Shown: piece by piece, positions 1-7,354 of the stretch
Layout: each line of letters opens with the position of its first letter
Position numbering within the stretch: position 1 is the stretch's first letter
From: Flavobacteriia bacterium
GTDB lineage: Bacteria > Bacteroidota > Bacteroidia > Flavobacteriales > Flavobacteriaceae
DNA: 15,877 bases
Assembly (NCBI GenBank): GCA_018500075.1
Contig: JAHBAN010000179.1
Coordinates: 1-15,877 of the forward strand
Direction: 5' to 3'
The notes under the pieces: generated by a model
What the model was told of the DNA's origin: nothing
Database searches by the model: none
The model's input: only the letters and a program-made list of their open reading frames with translations
Translations under genes and position numbers: made by a program

Positions 1-1
1 G

Positions 2-1132
2 CGCGAGGAGGATACGATTTACTGGCTGGGCGGGGCGCGCTTTGCTGTTCTGGTCGCGCCTGTTCCGCAATTTGAGCTAGAAACTGCCATCCAGCTTGCC
101 TCACGGTTGCAATCGGCGGCCGAAGAGCCGGTTTCTGTCAATATGCAGGCGCTTTTCCTGAGCAGTGCAATCGGCTTCTGCTTGAGCACGCGCAGCCCCG
201 AAAACACGACAGACGCCTGGATCAAGGCCGCCGACACCGCATTGAATGAGGCCGCGCGCAATGCGCCCTCCTCTATTCGGGCCTATAGCGCGGAAATGGG
301 CGAAACCAGTATGAAGAGAGAGGCCCTGACGCGCGAGGCGTTCTTTGCCCTCGACAACGGTGAGATTGCGCCATGGTTTCAACCCCAGCTCTCCACAGAT
401 ACGGGGCGTGTCACCGGGTTTGAAGCGCTCGCGCGGTGGCATCACCCAAAACGCGGGACCGTTGCGCCGGCGGAGTTTCTGCCTGCGTTGCAAGACTCCG
501 GCCAGATGGAGCGTTTGGGCGAAGTTGTGCTCTATGGCGCGCTCACCGCCCTCAAGGCTTGGGACCGTGCCGGGTTTTATGTGCCTTGCGTGGCGGTCAA
601 CTTCACCGCCGAGGAGCTGCGCAACCCCAAGCTGGCCGAGAAAATCCGCTGGGATCTGGACAGGTTTGACCTTGCGCCCAACAGGCTGACGATTGAAGTT
701 CTGGAAACCATTGTAGCCGGCTCCCCCGAAGACGCTGCAGCACGCAACCTTGCGGCGCTGGCAAAACTCGGCTGTCGCATTGATCTTGATGATTTTGGCA
801 CAGGCCATGCCTCGATCACGGCCATCAGACAGTTTGCCATCGAACGGATCAAGATCGACCGCTCCTTTATCAGCCGCGTTGACAAGGATCAGGAACAACA
901 GCGCATGGTCTCGGCCATCCAGACGATGGCAGAACGCCTCGGCCTTGAAACGCTTGCGGAAGGTGTGGAAACCTCGGGCGAACACGCCATGCTTGGTCAG
1001 CTCGGCTGTGCTCATGTACAAGGCTTTGCCATCGCGCGCCCGATGCCGTTTGACGAGACATTGGGATGGCTCACGCAGCACAACTCAAAACTGGGTGCGC
1101 TGCCCCAGATTCGGGGCGGAAACGCGATTTAG
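2..1132 (+). CDS. GGDEF/EAL-domain c-di-GMP phosphodiesterase, 5'-truncated by the window edge
   Basis: The reading frame is open from the first bases, so the N-terminus lies outside the window; 376 codons plus the stop are visible. Visible residues 7-14 (YWLGGARF) align with the end of a GGDEF domain, but the signature is GGARF, which should not support diguanylate cyclase activity. An EAL domain follows. Its signature FEALARW (E141 of the visible part) is intact, and so are the usual metal and substrate positions: VNFT, IEVLE, DDFGTG, KIDRSFI, EGVET and the final QGFAIARPMP. By family knowledge such proteins hydrolyse c-di-GMP to pGpG, and a dead GGDEF domain often acts as a GTP-binding regulatory module. 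No membrane or sensor segment can be seen because the N-terminus is missing. It reads toward yidC, 132 bp away, with no obvious terminator between, so read-through is possible. EAL assignment is firm; catalytic activity is inferred. Confidence 0.9.
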   Translation, partial: REEDTIYWLGGARFAVLVAPVPQFELETAIQLASRLQSAAEEPVSVNMQALFLSSAIGFCLSTRSPENTTDAWIKAADTALNEAARNAPSSIRAYSAEMGETSMKREALTREAFFALDNGEIAPWFQPQLSTDTGRVTGFEALARWHHPKRGTVAPAEFLPALQDSGQMERLGEVVLYGALTALKAWDRAGFYVPCVAVNFTAEELRNPKLAEKIRWDLDRFDLAPNRLTIEVLETIVAGSPEDAAARNLAALAKLGCRIDLDDFGTGHASITAIRQFAIERIKIDRSFISRVDKDQEQQRMVSAIQTMAERLGLETLAEGVETSGEHAMLGQLGCAHVQGFAIARPMPFDETLGWLTQHNSKLGALPQIRGGNAI

Positions 1133-1199
1133 CGCATTGCCCAGCGCGCATCTTTGGCGAATTTCCTGCCGCCTTTTGCCCGAATGCCCCAATAACCGC

Positions 1200-1264
1200 T
1201 TGACCTTCGGGCCGTCACTCTGTTGAACCTGCCTCACTCGTAAAGGCAAGGGGCTCAGGTCTTC
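1200..1264 (+). promoter_or_regulatory. Possible yidC promoter and leader hairpin
   Basis: The 132-bp gap before yidC holds a TTGACC hexamer (1200-1205) preceded by C, as in the alphaproteobacterial -35 preference CTTGAC. No good -10 lies at 16-18 bp, so the promoter call is weak. Downstream, TGCCT (1230-1234) can pair with AGGCA (1244-1248), and ACCT (1227-1230) can alternatively pair with AGGT (1257-1260), which contains the AGG nearest the start codon. Such pairing could mask the ribosome site. Both points are inference from short matches. Confidence 0.25.
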
Positions 1265-3055
1265 ATGGACGATCAGAACAAGAATCTCATTCTCGCTGTA
1301 GCGCTCAGTATGCTCGTCATTCTGGGATGGAGCGTTTTCTTTCCGCCACCCGAGCCAAGCCCGCAGGATCTTGCGGCGGCGACACCCGCTGTCAGCCAAA
1401 CCCAACTTGGCGACGCCGCGAGCGTGCCTTTGGCCGCCGCCGGCACCGAAGCTGTCGCCGCAGCCGATGCCAAACCCGCCGCTGATGTGCCCCGAATCCG
1501 GATTGAGAGCGGCCATGTCGAGGGCACGATTTCGCTTTTGGGCGGACGGTTTGACGAGCTGAAGCTCAAGAAATACCGCCAGACGCTTGAGCCGGACAGT
1601 GATATTGTGTCGCTGCTGAAGCCCACCGGCGCCGAGAGCGCCTATTATGCCCTCTATGGCTGGGCTCCGGGTGCTGGGCTGTCGGGCGATCTTGTCCCCG
1701 GGCCAAACACCGTCTGGTCGCTCAAATCGGGTGACACGCTCACCCCAACAACACCTGTTGTTCTCACTTGGAACAACGGCCAAGGCCTGACGTTTACGCG
1801 CGACATCAGCCTTGACGAAAACTATATGTTCACGATTGCCCAATCGGTTGCCAACGCCGGCTCCACAGCTGTGAGCCTTGCCCCTTACGGGACAATCGCG
1901 CGCCATGGCGAGCCGGCTGATCTCAAGAATTTCTTTATTCTTCACGAGGGCGCGATCCGCCATGTTGCGGGCGAGCTGACAGAAACCGATTATGGCGACT
2001 TCGAGGCCGCGCGCAGCCACGAAGAACTTGAGGTCGGCGACAAAGGCTGGACCGGATTTACCGATCACTACTGGATGACCACCCTGATTGTAGATCAGGC
2101 GGGGGCAAAGATCAGCACGTTCAACGACACCAGCCGCAATATTTTTCAAACAACAGCCAAGCATAAGACCGAGACGCTCGAGCCAGGCCAGACGGCCATT
2201 GTTTCCTCGCGGCTCTTTGCGGGCGCGAAGGAATGGGAAACCATCCGCAACTATCAAAACGAAAGCGGCGTCCCCAAGTTTCTGGACAGCATCGATTGGG
2301 GCTGGTTCTTCTTCATCACCAAGCCGATGTTCTGGCTGCTGCACTACCTGCACGCGCTTATCGGCAACATGGGCTGGGCGATTATCGCTCTGACCTTTAT
2401 CATCAAGCTCGTTCTTTTCCCGCTGGCTTACAAATCTTACGCCTCCATGGCCAAGATGAAAGAACTCCAGCCGCAAATGGAAAAAATCAAGGAGCAGGCT
2501 GGCGATGACCGGCAAAAAGTCCAGCAGGAGATGATGGCGCTTTACAAGAAGGAAAAGGTGAACCCCGCCGCGGGCTGTTTGCCGATCCTGATGCAAATCC
2601 CGATTTTCTTCTCGCTCTACAAAGTGATTTTTGTAACGCTCGAGCTGCGCCATGCCCCCTGGATCGGCTGGCTCACAGACCTCTCGGCGCCCGATCCCTC
2701 GACGATCTTTAACCTTTATGGCCTGCTGCCATGGGACGCGCCGGAGCAAGGCTCGATTTTGGCGCTGATCTTCATTGGCGTGTTGCCGCTGCTTCTCGGG
2801 ATCACAATGTGGCTCCAGCAAAAGCTGAATCCGGCACCCTCCGACCCGATCCAGCAACAGATCTTTGCCTGGATGCCTTGGGTCTTCATGTTCATGCTCG
2901 GAAGTTTCGCTTCGGGCCTCGTGATCTACTGGATTGCGAACAACACGATCACCTTCACCCAGCAATATCTGATCATGCGCAGCCATGGTTATAAGCCGGA
3001 TGTTTTTGGCAATATCCTGTCGAGCTTCAAGCGAAAGCCGAAAGACGCAGAATGA
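1265..3055 (+). CDS. yidC: Membrane protein insertase YidC (Oxa1 family)
   Basis: 596 residues, the usual length for a proteobacterial YidC with a large periplasmic domain. YidC inserts and folds inner-membrane proteins, alone or with SecYEG. Residues ~8-26 form the first membrane segment (LILAVALSMLVILGWSVFF), ~60-335 the periplasmic beta domain, and the conserved Oxa1 core follows: a segment near 371-391 (IIALTFIIKLVLFPLAYKS), then the cytoplasmic helical pair (SMAKMKELQPQMEKIKEQ; MMALYKKEKVNPAAGCLP), and membrane segments near 437-460, 496-518 and 535-563, ending in a lysine-rich tail (SSFKRKPKDAE). The positive residue in the hydrophilic groove is K381, where E. coli has R366. The start MDDQNKN is typical of the family. 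ATG overlaps nothing upstream, while the stop overlaps the next gene as ATGA, implying translational coupling to the MOSC gene. Assignment is very secure. Confidence 0.98.
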   Translation: MDDQNKNLILAVALSMLVILGWSVFFPPPEPSPQDLAAATPAVSQTQLGDAASVPLAAAGTEAVAAADAKPAADVPRIRIESGHVEGTISLLGGRFDELKLKKYRQTLEPDSDIVSLLKPTGAESAYYALYGWAPGAGLSGDLVPGPNTVWSLKSGDTLTPTTPVVLTWNNGQGLTFTRDISLDENYMFTIAQSVANAGSTAVSLAPYGTIARHGEPADLKNFFILHEGAIRHVAGELTETDYGDFEAARSHEELEVGDKGWTGFTDHYWMTTLIVDQAGAKISTFNDTSRNIFQTTAKHKTETLEPGQTAIVSSRLFAGAKEWETIRNYQNESGVPKFLDSIDWGWFFFITKPMFWLLHYLHALIGNMGWAIIALTFIIKLVLFPLAYKSYASMAKMKELQPQMEKIKEQAGDDRQKVQQEMMALYKKEKVNPAAGCLPILMQIPIFFSLYKVIFVTLELRHAPWIGWLTDLSAPDPSTIFNLYGLLPWDAPEQGSILALIFIGVLPLLLGITMWLQQKLNPAPSDPIQQQIFAWMPWVFMFMLGSFASGLVIYWIANNTITFTQQYLIMRSHGYKPDVFGNILSSFKRKPKDAE

Positions 3056-3798
3056 CGCCACAGGTGACCCAGCTCTGGCGCTATCCCGTGAAGAGCCACG
3101 GACGGGAAGCGCTTGAGCGGGTGAGGCTCACGGCGGGGCAAACCCTGCCTTGGGACCGGCTTTGGGCGGTGGCGCATGACAATTCAAGCGCTGATGGCTC
3201 AGAGTGGGTGCCCTGCCAGAACTTCACAATCGGGACCAAAGCGCCAAAGCTTGCGGCGCTCAATGCCACGGTCAATGAGGCGACCGGCCTTGTGACACTT
3301 ACCCACCCGGAGCTTGGCACGCTTGAGTTTGATCCTGATCAGGACGGCGAGGCGCTGATTGCTTGGGCGGGCGGGCTTGTTCCCAAAGACCGTGCACAGT
3401 CTTCTCGACTCATTCGCGCCCGCTCGCGCGGCTTTACCGATACAGAGTTTCCCTCGGTTTCGCTGATGAATATGGCCTCGCATCGCGCGGTCGAGACCAA
3501 GCTTGAACAGGCCTGTGAGCCGGAGCGCTGGCGCGGGAATATCTGGCTTGACGGGTTCGCGCCTTGGGCCGAGTTTGATTGGATCGGAAAAACGCTGCGC
3601 ATTGGCACGGCGCGTATTCTGATCAGAGAGCGGGTTGTGCGCTGCAAACACACCATGGCCTCGCCAAAAACCGGCGAGCCCGATATAGAGACCCTGAGCC
3701 TTTTGCGCGAAAACTGGGGTCATCAAGACTTTGGCGTCTACGGCGAAGTGATAGAAACAGGCGATATCCGCCTAGGCGATACAGCAGAGGTGCTTTGA
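3052..3798 (+). CDS. MOSC-domain protein (MOSC_N plus MOSC)
   Basis: 248 residues. The N-terminal part opens with LWRYPVKSHGRE, the YPVKS signature of MOSC_N beta-barrel domains. The C-terminal MOSC domain carries the conserved cysteine in RVVRCKHTMASPKTGE (C198), and NMAS/PERWRGNIWLDG matches the family's R-N-dG-x-W region. MOSC domains occur in molybdenum-cofactor sulfurases and the mARC reductases, where the cysteine handles sulfur or ligates molybdenum. Stand-alone bacterial members are mostly uncharacterised, so the substrate is unknown. The ATG lies inside the yidC stop (ATGA) and the TGA overlaps the engB ATG (TGATG), so it is sandwiched in one transcript with two essential genes. In my recollection this insertion between yidC and engB is common in Rhodobacteraceae. 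Domain assignment is firm; the biochemical role is not known. Confidence 0.9.
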   Translation: MTPQVTQLWRYPVKSHGREALERVRLTAGQTLPWDRLWAVAHDNSSADGSEWVPCQNFTIGTKAPKLAALNATVNEATGLVTLTHPELGTLEFDPDQDGEALIAWAGGLVPKDRAQSSRLIRARSRGFTDTEFPSVSLMNMASHRAVETKLEQACEPERWRGNIWLDGFAPWAEFDWIGKTLRIGTARILIRERVVRCKHTMASPKTGEPDIETLSLLRENWGHQDFGVYGEVIETGDIRLGDTAEVL

Positions 3799-4451
3799 TG
3801 CAACTTCCTTTTCCATTGGCAGAGCTGCCTGACGAGTTTGCCCGCGAGAAAGGCCGCAAGCTTTTTGCCGGCGGGGGGGCCGAGTTTGTCAAAGGCGTTG
3901 TGGCCATGTCGGGCCTGCCGGATGGCGACCGCCTTGAAGTCTGTTTTGCGGGGCGCTCCAATGTTGGCAAGTCCTCGCTGATCAATGCGCTGACCAACCG
4001 CAAAGGTCTGGCGCGGGCGTCAAACACGCCGGGGCGCACCCAGGAAATCAACTTCTTCACGCTTGAAGACACCCATTATCTGGTCGATCTGCCCGGATAT
4101 GGCTATGCAAACGCGCCATTGCCGATTGTCGAGCGTTGGCAACGCCTGCTCAAGCAATATCTCTCGGGGCGGCAAAACCTGCGCCGCGCTTTTGTATTGA
4201 TTGACGCCCGTCACGGCGCAAAGGCGGTCGACGAAGAAATCATGAGCCTGCTCGACAGTTCGGCTGTGACGTTTCAATGCGTGATGACCAAGGCTGACAA
4301 AGTCAAAGAAGCCGACCGCGAGCGCTCGATCGAGGCGACGCGCAAAGCGCTGGCACGCCACCCCGCCGCTTTTCCTGAGATCATTATGACCTCAAGCGAA
4401 AAGGGCGACGGGATTGAGACGCTCAGAGCCGTGATCGCCACTCTGGTTTAA
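3798..4451 (+). CDS. engB: Ribosome-biogenesis GTPase EngB/YihA/YsxC
   Basis: 217 residues, normal for the family. It is a TrmE-Era-EngA-EngB-class GTPase that acts in late assembly of the large ribosomal subunit. All nucleotide-binding motifs are present in order: G1 GRSNVGKSS (52-60), G2 in NTPGRTQ (T81), G3 DLPGYG (97-102), G4 TKADK (164-168) and G5 TSSEKG (198-203). The start was chosen at 3798 because it gives a standard N-terminus (MQLPFPLAELPDEFAREKGRKLF) and forms a TGATG overlap with the MOSC gene. A longer in-frame opening from 3579 exists but lies wholly inside the MOSC coding region and adds unrelated residues. The 92-nt gap to argB is the largest in this part of the run, so argB may also have its own promoter. 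Confidence 0.97.
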   Translation: MQLPFPLAELPDEFAREKGRKLFAGGGAEFVKGVVAMSGLPDGDRLEVCFAGRSNVGKSSLINALTNRKGLARASNTPGRTQEINFFTLEDTHYLVDLPGYGYANAPLPIVERWQRLLKQYLSGRQNLRRAFVLIDARHGAKAVDEEIMSLLDSSAVTFQCVMTKADKVKEADRERSIEATRKALARHPAAFPEIIMTSSEKGDGIETLRAVIATLV

Positions 4452-4489
4452 GACGCCCCTCTCATCACAGGCAGAGCACAAGCAGTGGC

Positions 4490-4507
4490 TTGCGCCCATC
4501 GGGGCAA
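4490..4507 (+). promoter_or_regulatory. Short hairpin in the engB-argB gap
   Basis: TTGCGCCC and GGGGCAA can pair around a 3-base ATC loop with one bulged G. No T-tract follows, so it is not a convincing intrinsic terminator. It ends 36 bases before the argB ATG and could affect the argB leader RNA. No named riboswitch is recognised. Confidence 0.25.
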
Positions 4508-4543
4508 TGAGGTCAAATTGTGGAACGAACTTAAGGCACAGAT

Positions 4544-5404
4544 ATGAGAACCCAAGATATGAACCGAGACTGGATCGCTACGGCGCGCACGCTCAATCAG
4601 GCGTTGCCCAACTTGCAGCGCTATACGGGCGCGATTGTTGTGGTTAAATTCGGCGGCCACGCTATGGGCGATGATGCCGCGATGGATGAATTCGCGCGTG
4701 ATATTGTCTTGATGCAGATGGTCGGGGTGAACCCGGTGATCGTGCATGGCGGCGGCCCGATGATCAACGAAAAGCTCGACGCGCTCGGCATCAAGAGCGA
4801 GTTTGTAAACGGCAAGCGCGTGACAGATGCGGCGACGGTGGAAGTGGTTGAGATGGTGCTGTCTGGCCTTGTCGGAAAGCGTATCGTGCAAGCGATAAAC
4901 CGTCAGGGGGGCAAGGCTGTCGGGTTGTCGGGCAAAGACGCCAATCTGATGATCTGCAAACAGACCGACCCTAACCTCGGGTTTGTCGGCACGCCTGATG
5001 AAATGAACCCGGCGCTGCTGCGCGACTTGTTTGAAAAAGGCACGATCCCTGTGATTGCGCCGATCGGGGCGGGGCACAATGGCGAGACATTCAATGTCAA
5101 TGGCGACACGGCCGCCGGCGCGATTGCGGCGGCTCTCAAGGCGGACAGGCTTTTGCTTTTGACCGATGTTGAAGGGGTCAAGAACAAGGCGGGCGATATT
5201 CTGACCGAGCTGACATCACAATCGATCCGCGACATGATTGCAGACGGAACAATCGCCGGGGGGATGATCCCCAAGACTGAAACCGCGCTCTTGGCCATTG
5301 AGGGCGGCGTGCGCGGGGTGGTGATCCTTGACGGACGTGCGCCCAATGCCTGCTTGCTTGAGCTCTACACAGCGCATGGCGCGGGCACCCTTATTCGCGG
5401 GTAA
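4544..5404 (+). CDS. argB: Acetylglutamate kinase ArgB
   Basis: 286 residues. It phosphorylates N-acetyl-L-glutamate with ATP, the second step of arginine synthesis. The amino-acid-kinase fold is clear: VVVKFGGHAMG (K35), IVHGGGPMI (G69-71), GKRVTD (R92), FNVNGDTAAGAIAAALKA (N186-D188), LLLTDVEGV (D208) and GGMIPKT (K244). A ~28-residue N-terminal segment (MNRDWIATARTLNQALPNLQRY) precedes the first beta strand. This matches the extra N-helix of hexameric, arginine-inhibited enzymes and is absent from the insensitive E. coli type, so feedback inhibition by arginine is predicted. The start at 4544 was preferred over ATG 4559 because AAGG (4533-4536) lies 7 bases upstream. The downstream membrane gene begins 47 bp after the stop. 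Confidence 0.97.
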   Translation: MRTQDMNRDWIATARTLNQALPNLQRYTGAIVVVKFGGHAMGDDAAMDEFARDIVLMQMVGVNPVIVHGGGPMINEKLDALGIKSEFVNGKRVTDAATVEVVEMVLSGLVGKRIVQAINRQGGKAVGLSGKDANLMICKQTDPNLGFVGTPDEMNPALLRDLFEKGTIPVIAPIGAGHNGETFNVNGDTAAGAIAAALKADRLLLLTDVEGVKNKAGDILTELTSQSIRDMIADGTIAGGMIPKTETALLAIEGGVRGVVILDGRAPNACLLELYTAHGAGTLIRG

Positions 5405-5451
5405 GCAAACTCTGGCTTGTTTCAGGGGACCATCAGGATCATATTCGAAGT

Positions 5452-6246
5452 ATGGAACATGAAGCGACCCTGCGTCTGATTATATTCATTGGGCTTTTTG
5501 TGCTGTTTGCAGCCGCAGAAGCCTATCGCCCGCGCCGTGCGCGGCAGATCCCGCGCCGCACGCGCTGGCGGACAAACTGGGGCTTTTCGCTCCTCAACAC
5601 AGGCGCTTTGCGGCTGATGGCTATTGGCCTCCCGCTTCTGGCCGTGGGGGCGGCCATAGACGCCGAGCAAAACGGCTGGGGGCTTTTCAACCTGCTTGAC
5701 GCGCCAGGCTGGCTTGAGATTGTTCTGGCGGTGTTGCTCTTTGATTTTGCGATCTGGCTTCAGCATCTTGTCACCCATAAAGTCCCGCTGCTGTGGCGGC
5801 TGCACCGCGTGCATCACGCGGATACAGAGATTGATGTGACGACAGCCATCCGGTTTCACCCTGTCGAAATTGCACTTTCGATGGGCCTCAAGATCGGGTT
5901 GGTCTATCTTCTTGGCCCTGCCGCTTTGGCGATCATCTTGTTTGAAATCATGCTCAACGGCACGGCAATGTTCAATCATTCCAATCTCGCGCTGCCCCGC
6001 TGGCTCGACCGGGGGCTACGCCTTGTGCTTGTCACGCCCGATATGCACCGTGTGCACCATTCGGTTCATCGCGCAGAGCATGACAGCAATTACGGATTTG
6101 CGCTGTCGGTCTGGGACAGGCTGTTCAGAACCTATATCGCGGAGCCGAAAGACGGCCACATCAAAATGAAAATCGGGCTTCAATGGCAAGATCAACGCCC
6201 CTCTAAACTCGGCTGGAGCCTATGGCTGCCCTTTCAAAAGCGTTGA
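5452..6246 (+). CDS. Sterol desaturase / fatty acid hydroxylase family membrane di-iron protein
   Basis: 264 residues with several hydrophobic segments: IIFIGLFVLFAAAEA near the start, LRLMAIGLPLLAVGAAI, LEIVLAVLLFDFAIWL and LVYLLGPAALAIILFEIM. The histidine boxes that bind two irons are present: HLVTH, HRVHHAD, a single NHSN and HRVHHSVHRAEHDSNYGF. These define the fatty acid hydroxylase superfamily, integral membrane enzymes that hydroxylate or desaturate lipids using O2 and electrons from a partner. The actual lipid substrate cannot be read from the sequence; sterol, carotenoid, hydroxylated fatty acyl or ornithine-lipid substrates are all possible. Translation of the next gene, an Fe-S protein, starts inside the last 25 nt of this one. 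The ribosome site is modest (AGGA 13 nt upstream); no better start is seen. Confidence 0.9.
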   Translation: MEHEATLRLIIFIGLFVLFAAAEAYRPRRARQIPRRTRWRTNWGFSLLNTGALRLMAIGLPLLAVGAAIDAEQNGWGLFNLLDAPGWLEIVLAVLLFDFAIWLQHLVTHKVPLLWRLHRVHHADTEIDVTTAIRFHPVEIALSMGLKIGLVYLLGPAALAIILFEIMLNGTAMFNHSNLALPRWLDRGLRLVLVTPDMHRVHHSVHRAEHDSNYGFALSVWDRLFRTYIAEPKDGHIKMKIGLQWQDQRPSKLGWSLWLPFQKR

Positions 6247-6854
6247 GCCCTGCGCCCGAGCAGGCGGCGCTTGCGATATTTGGCGCGCTGCATGAGGGCG
6301 ATGAAACACTTGTGTTGCTTGGCCCGCATGAGCCGGGGTTTTGGGCGTGTTTTACCGCCTCATCAGAGTATCAGGACGGGCAGGCTGATCCGCTGGACCG
6401 GTGGTCAAAGCGGGTGATTGGCGGGTTGGCCGCAGACTGGGGCGGTGTTGCGGTGTTTCCGTCTGACGGGCCGCCCTATGCCCCTTTTCTCGACTGGGCG
6501 TTGAAGACAGGGCAGGCCTGGCAATCGCCCGTTGGAATGCTGGTTCATGCCCGCGCGGGGCTTATGGTGTCTTATCGCGGCGCAGTGCGCCTGAAGGGCC
6601 GCCTGTCGCTCGCGCCCGCCGGGGCAAGCCCTTGCGAAAGCTGCGCCGCCAAGCCTTGTCTGAGCGCCTGCCCGGTCGGCGCATTGAACGCCAGCATGGC
6701 CTATGATGTGCCCGGCTGTCAGGCCCATATCCAGAGCGCGGCTGGTGAGGATTGTTTGACCGCAGGCTGCCTTGTGCGGCGCGCCTGCCCTGTGTCGCAA
6801 GACTATGGCCGCCTCGCCGCGCAATCTGCGTTTCACATGAGGAGTTTTCTGTGA
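6222..6854 (+). CDS. Small Fe-S (ferredoxin-like) protein with two cysteine clusters
   Basis: 210 residues. I recognise no named family beyond ferredoxin-like. Residues 1-130 have no motif I can name; the C-terminal 75 residues hold eight cysteines: C138, C141, C146, C150 (CESCAAKPCLSACPVGAL, a CX2CX4CX3CP 4Fe-4S pattern), then C166, C178, C183 and C189 (CLTAGCLVRRACPVS), a second irregular set that may bind another cluster. There is no signal peptide or membrane segment, so it is probably cytoplasmic. The gene starts 25 nt before the stop of the membrane di-iron gene and ends in a GTGA overlap with the phosphatase gene, so all three are probably co-translated. An electron-donor role to the di-iron enzyme is inferred from context alone. 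Distant similarity of the cysteine region to QueG-type reductases is possible but not convincing. Confidence 0.82.
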   Translation: MAALSKALSPAPEQAALAIFGALHEGDETLVLLGPHEPGFWACFTASSEYQDGQADPLDRWSKRVIGGLAADWGGVAVFPSDGPPYAPFLDWALKTGQAWQSPVGMLVHARAGLMVSYRGAVRLKGRLSLAPAGASPCESCAAKPCLSACPVGALNASMAYDVPGCQAHIQSAAGEDCLTAGCLVRRACPVSQDYGRLAAQSAFHMRSFL

Positions 6855-7354
6855 GTCTTGAGTTCATTCTTATGCGCCACGCCAAATCAAGCTGGTCTGA
6901 CCCGTGCCTTGCAGACCATGATCGCCCGCTGAACGCCCGCGGGCGCGCCAGCGCCAGAGCTGTCGGAAACTGGCTGCGAGAAAACGGCCCTCAGCCACAG
7001 CAAACACTCTGCTCCTCAGCCATGCGCACCCGCGAAACGTTTGAGCTTCTCGCGCTTGACAGCGAGGTCAGCTACCTTGATGCGCTTTACCATGCAAGCG
7101 AGGACAAAATGCTCCAGATCTTGCAAAACAAGGCCAGAGCCAAGAGCGTCCTGATGCTCGGGCATAACCCCGGCGCCGCGTTTTTTGCCAATGCGATTGT
7201 GGAGACACCGCTGAGGGACGAGGCTTTTGCGCTGTTTCCGACAGCGGCCTGTTTGAAGGTCTGCTTTGATGTCGATACCTGGCGGGATGTGCGCTTTGGC
7301 ACAGGCAAGGCAGAGGCGTTTATCGTGCCGCGAAGGCTTTTGCCCCCAGCTTAG
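6851..7354 (+). CDS. SixA-type histidine phosphatase family protein
   Basis: 167 residues from a GTG start. That start was chosen because GAGGAG (6839-6844) sits 6 nt upstream and the GTGA overlap with the preceding stop implies coupling; a longer in-frame opening from 6752 would run inside the Fe-S gene. The protein begins with the RHG signature of the histidine phosphatase superfamily, FILMRHAKSSW (H10, the phosphate-accepting histidine), has R59 in the MRTRETF helix and the second catalytic histidine in LMLGHNPG (H105). It is single-domain and short, as in SixA, which removes phosphate from histidine phosphotransfer proteins in E. coli. The substrate here is unknown; proteins, small phosphoesters or phosphohistidine are possible. 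The last 35 nt overlap the convergent DUF2235 gene on the other strand. Confidence 0.9.
   Translation: MSLEFILMRHAKSSWSDPCLADHDRPLNARGRASARAVGNWLRENGPQPQQTLCSSAMRTRETFELLALDSEVSYLDALYHASEDKMLQILQNKARAKSVLMLGHNPGAAFFANAIVETPLRDEAFALFPTAACLKVCFDVDTWRDVRFGTGKAEAFIVPRRLLPPA

Noticed and set aside
101..1081. 326-codon open frame antisense to the EAL gene
   Set aside because: The EAL motifs on the plus strand fix the true frame; the antisense product resembles no family.
1085..3061. 658-codon open frame antisense to yidC
   Set aside because: The yidC frame is certain. The antisense translation is rich in Arg, His and Gln with no domain, a product of GC-rich codon bias on the opposite strand.
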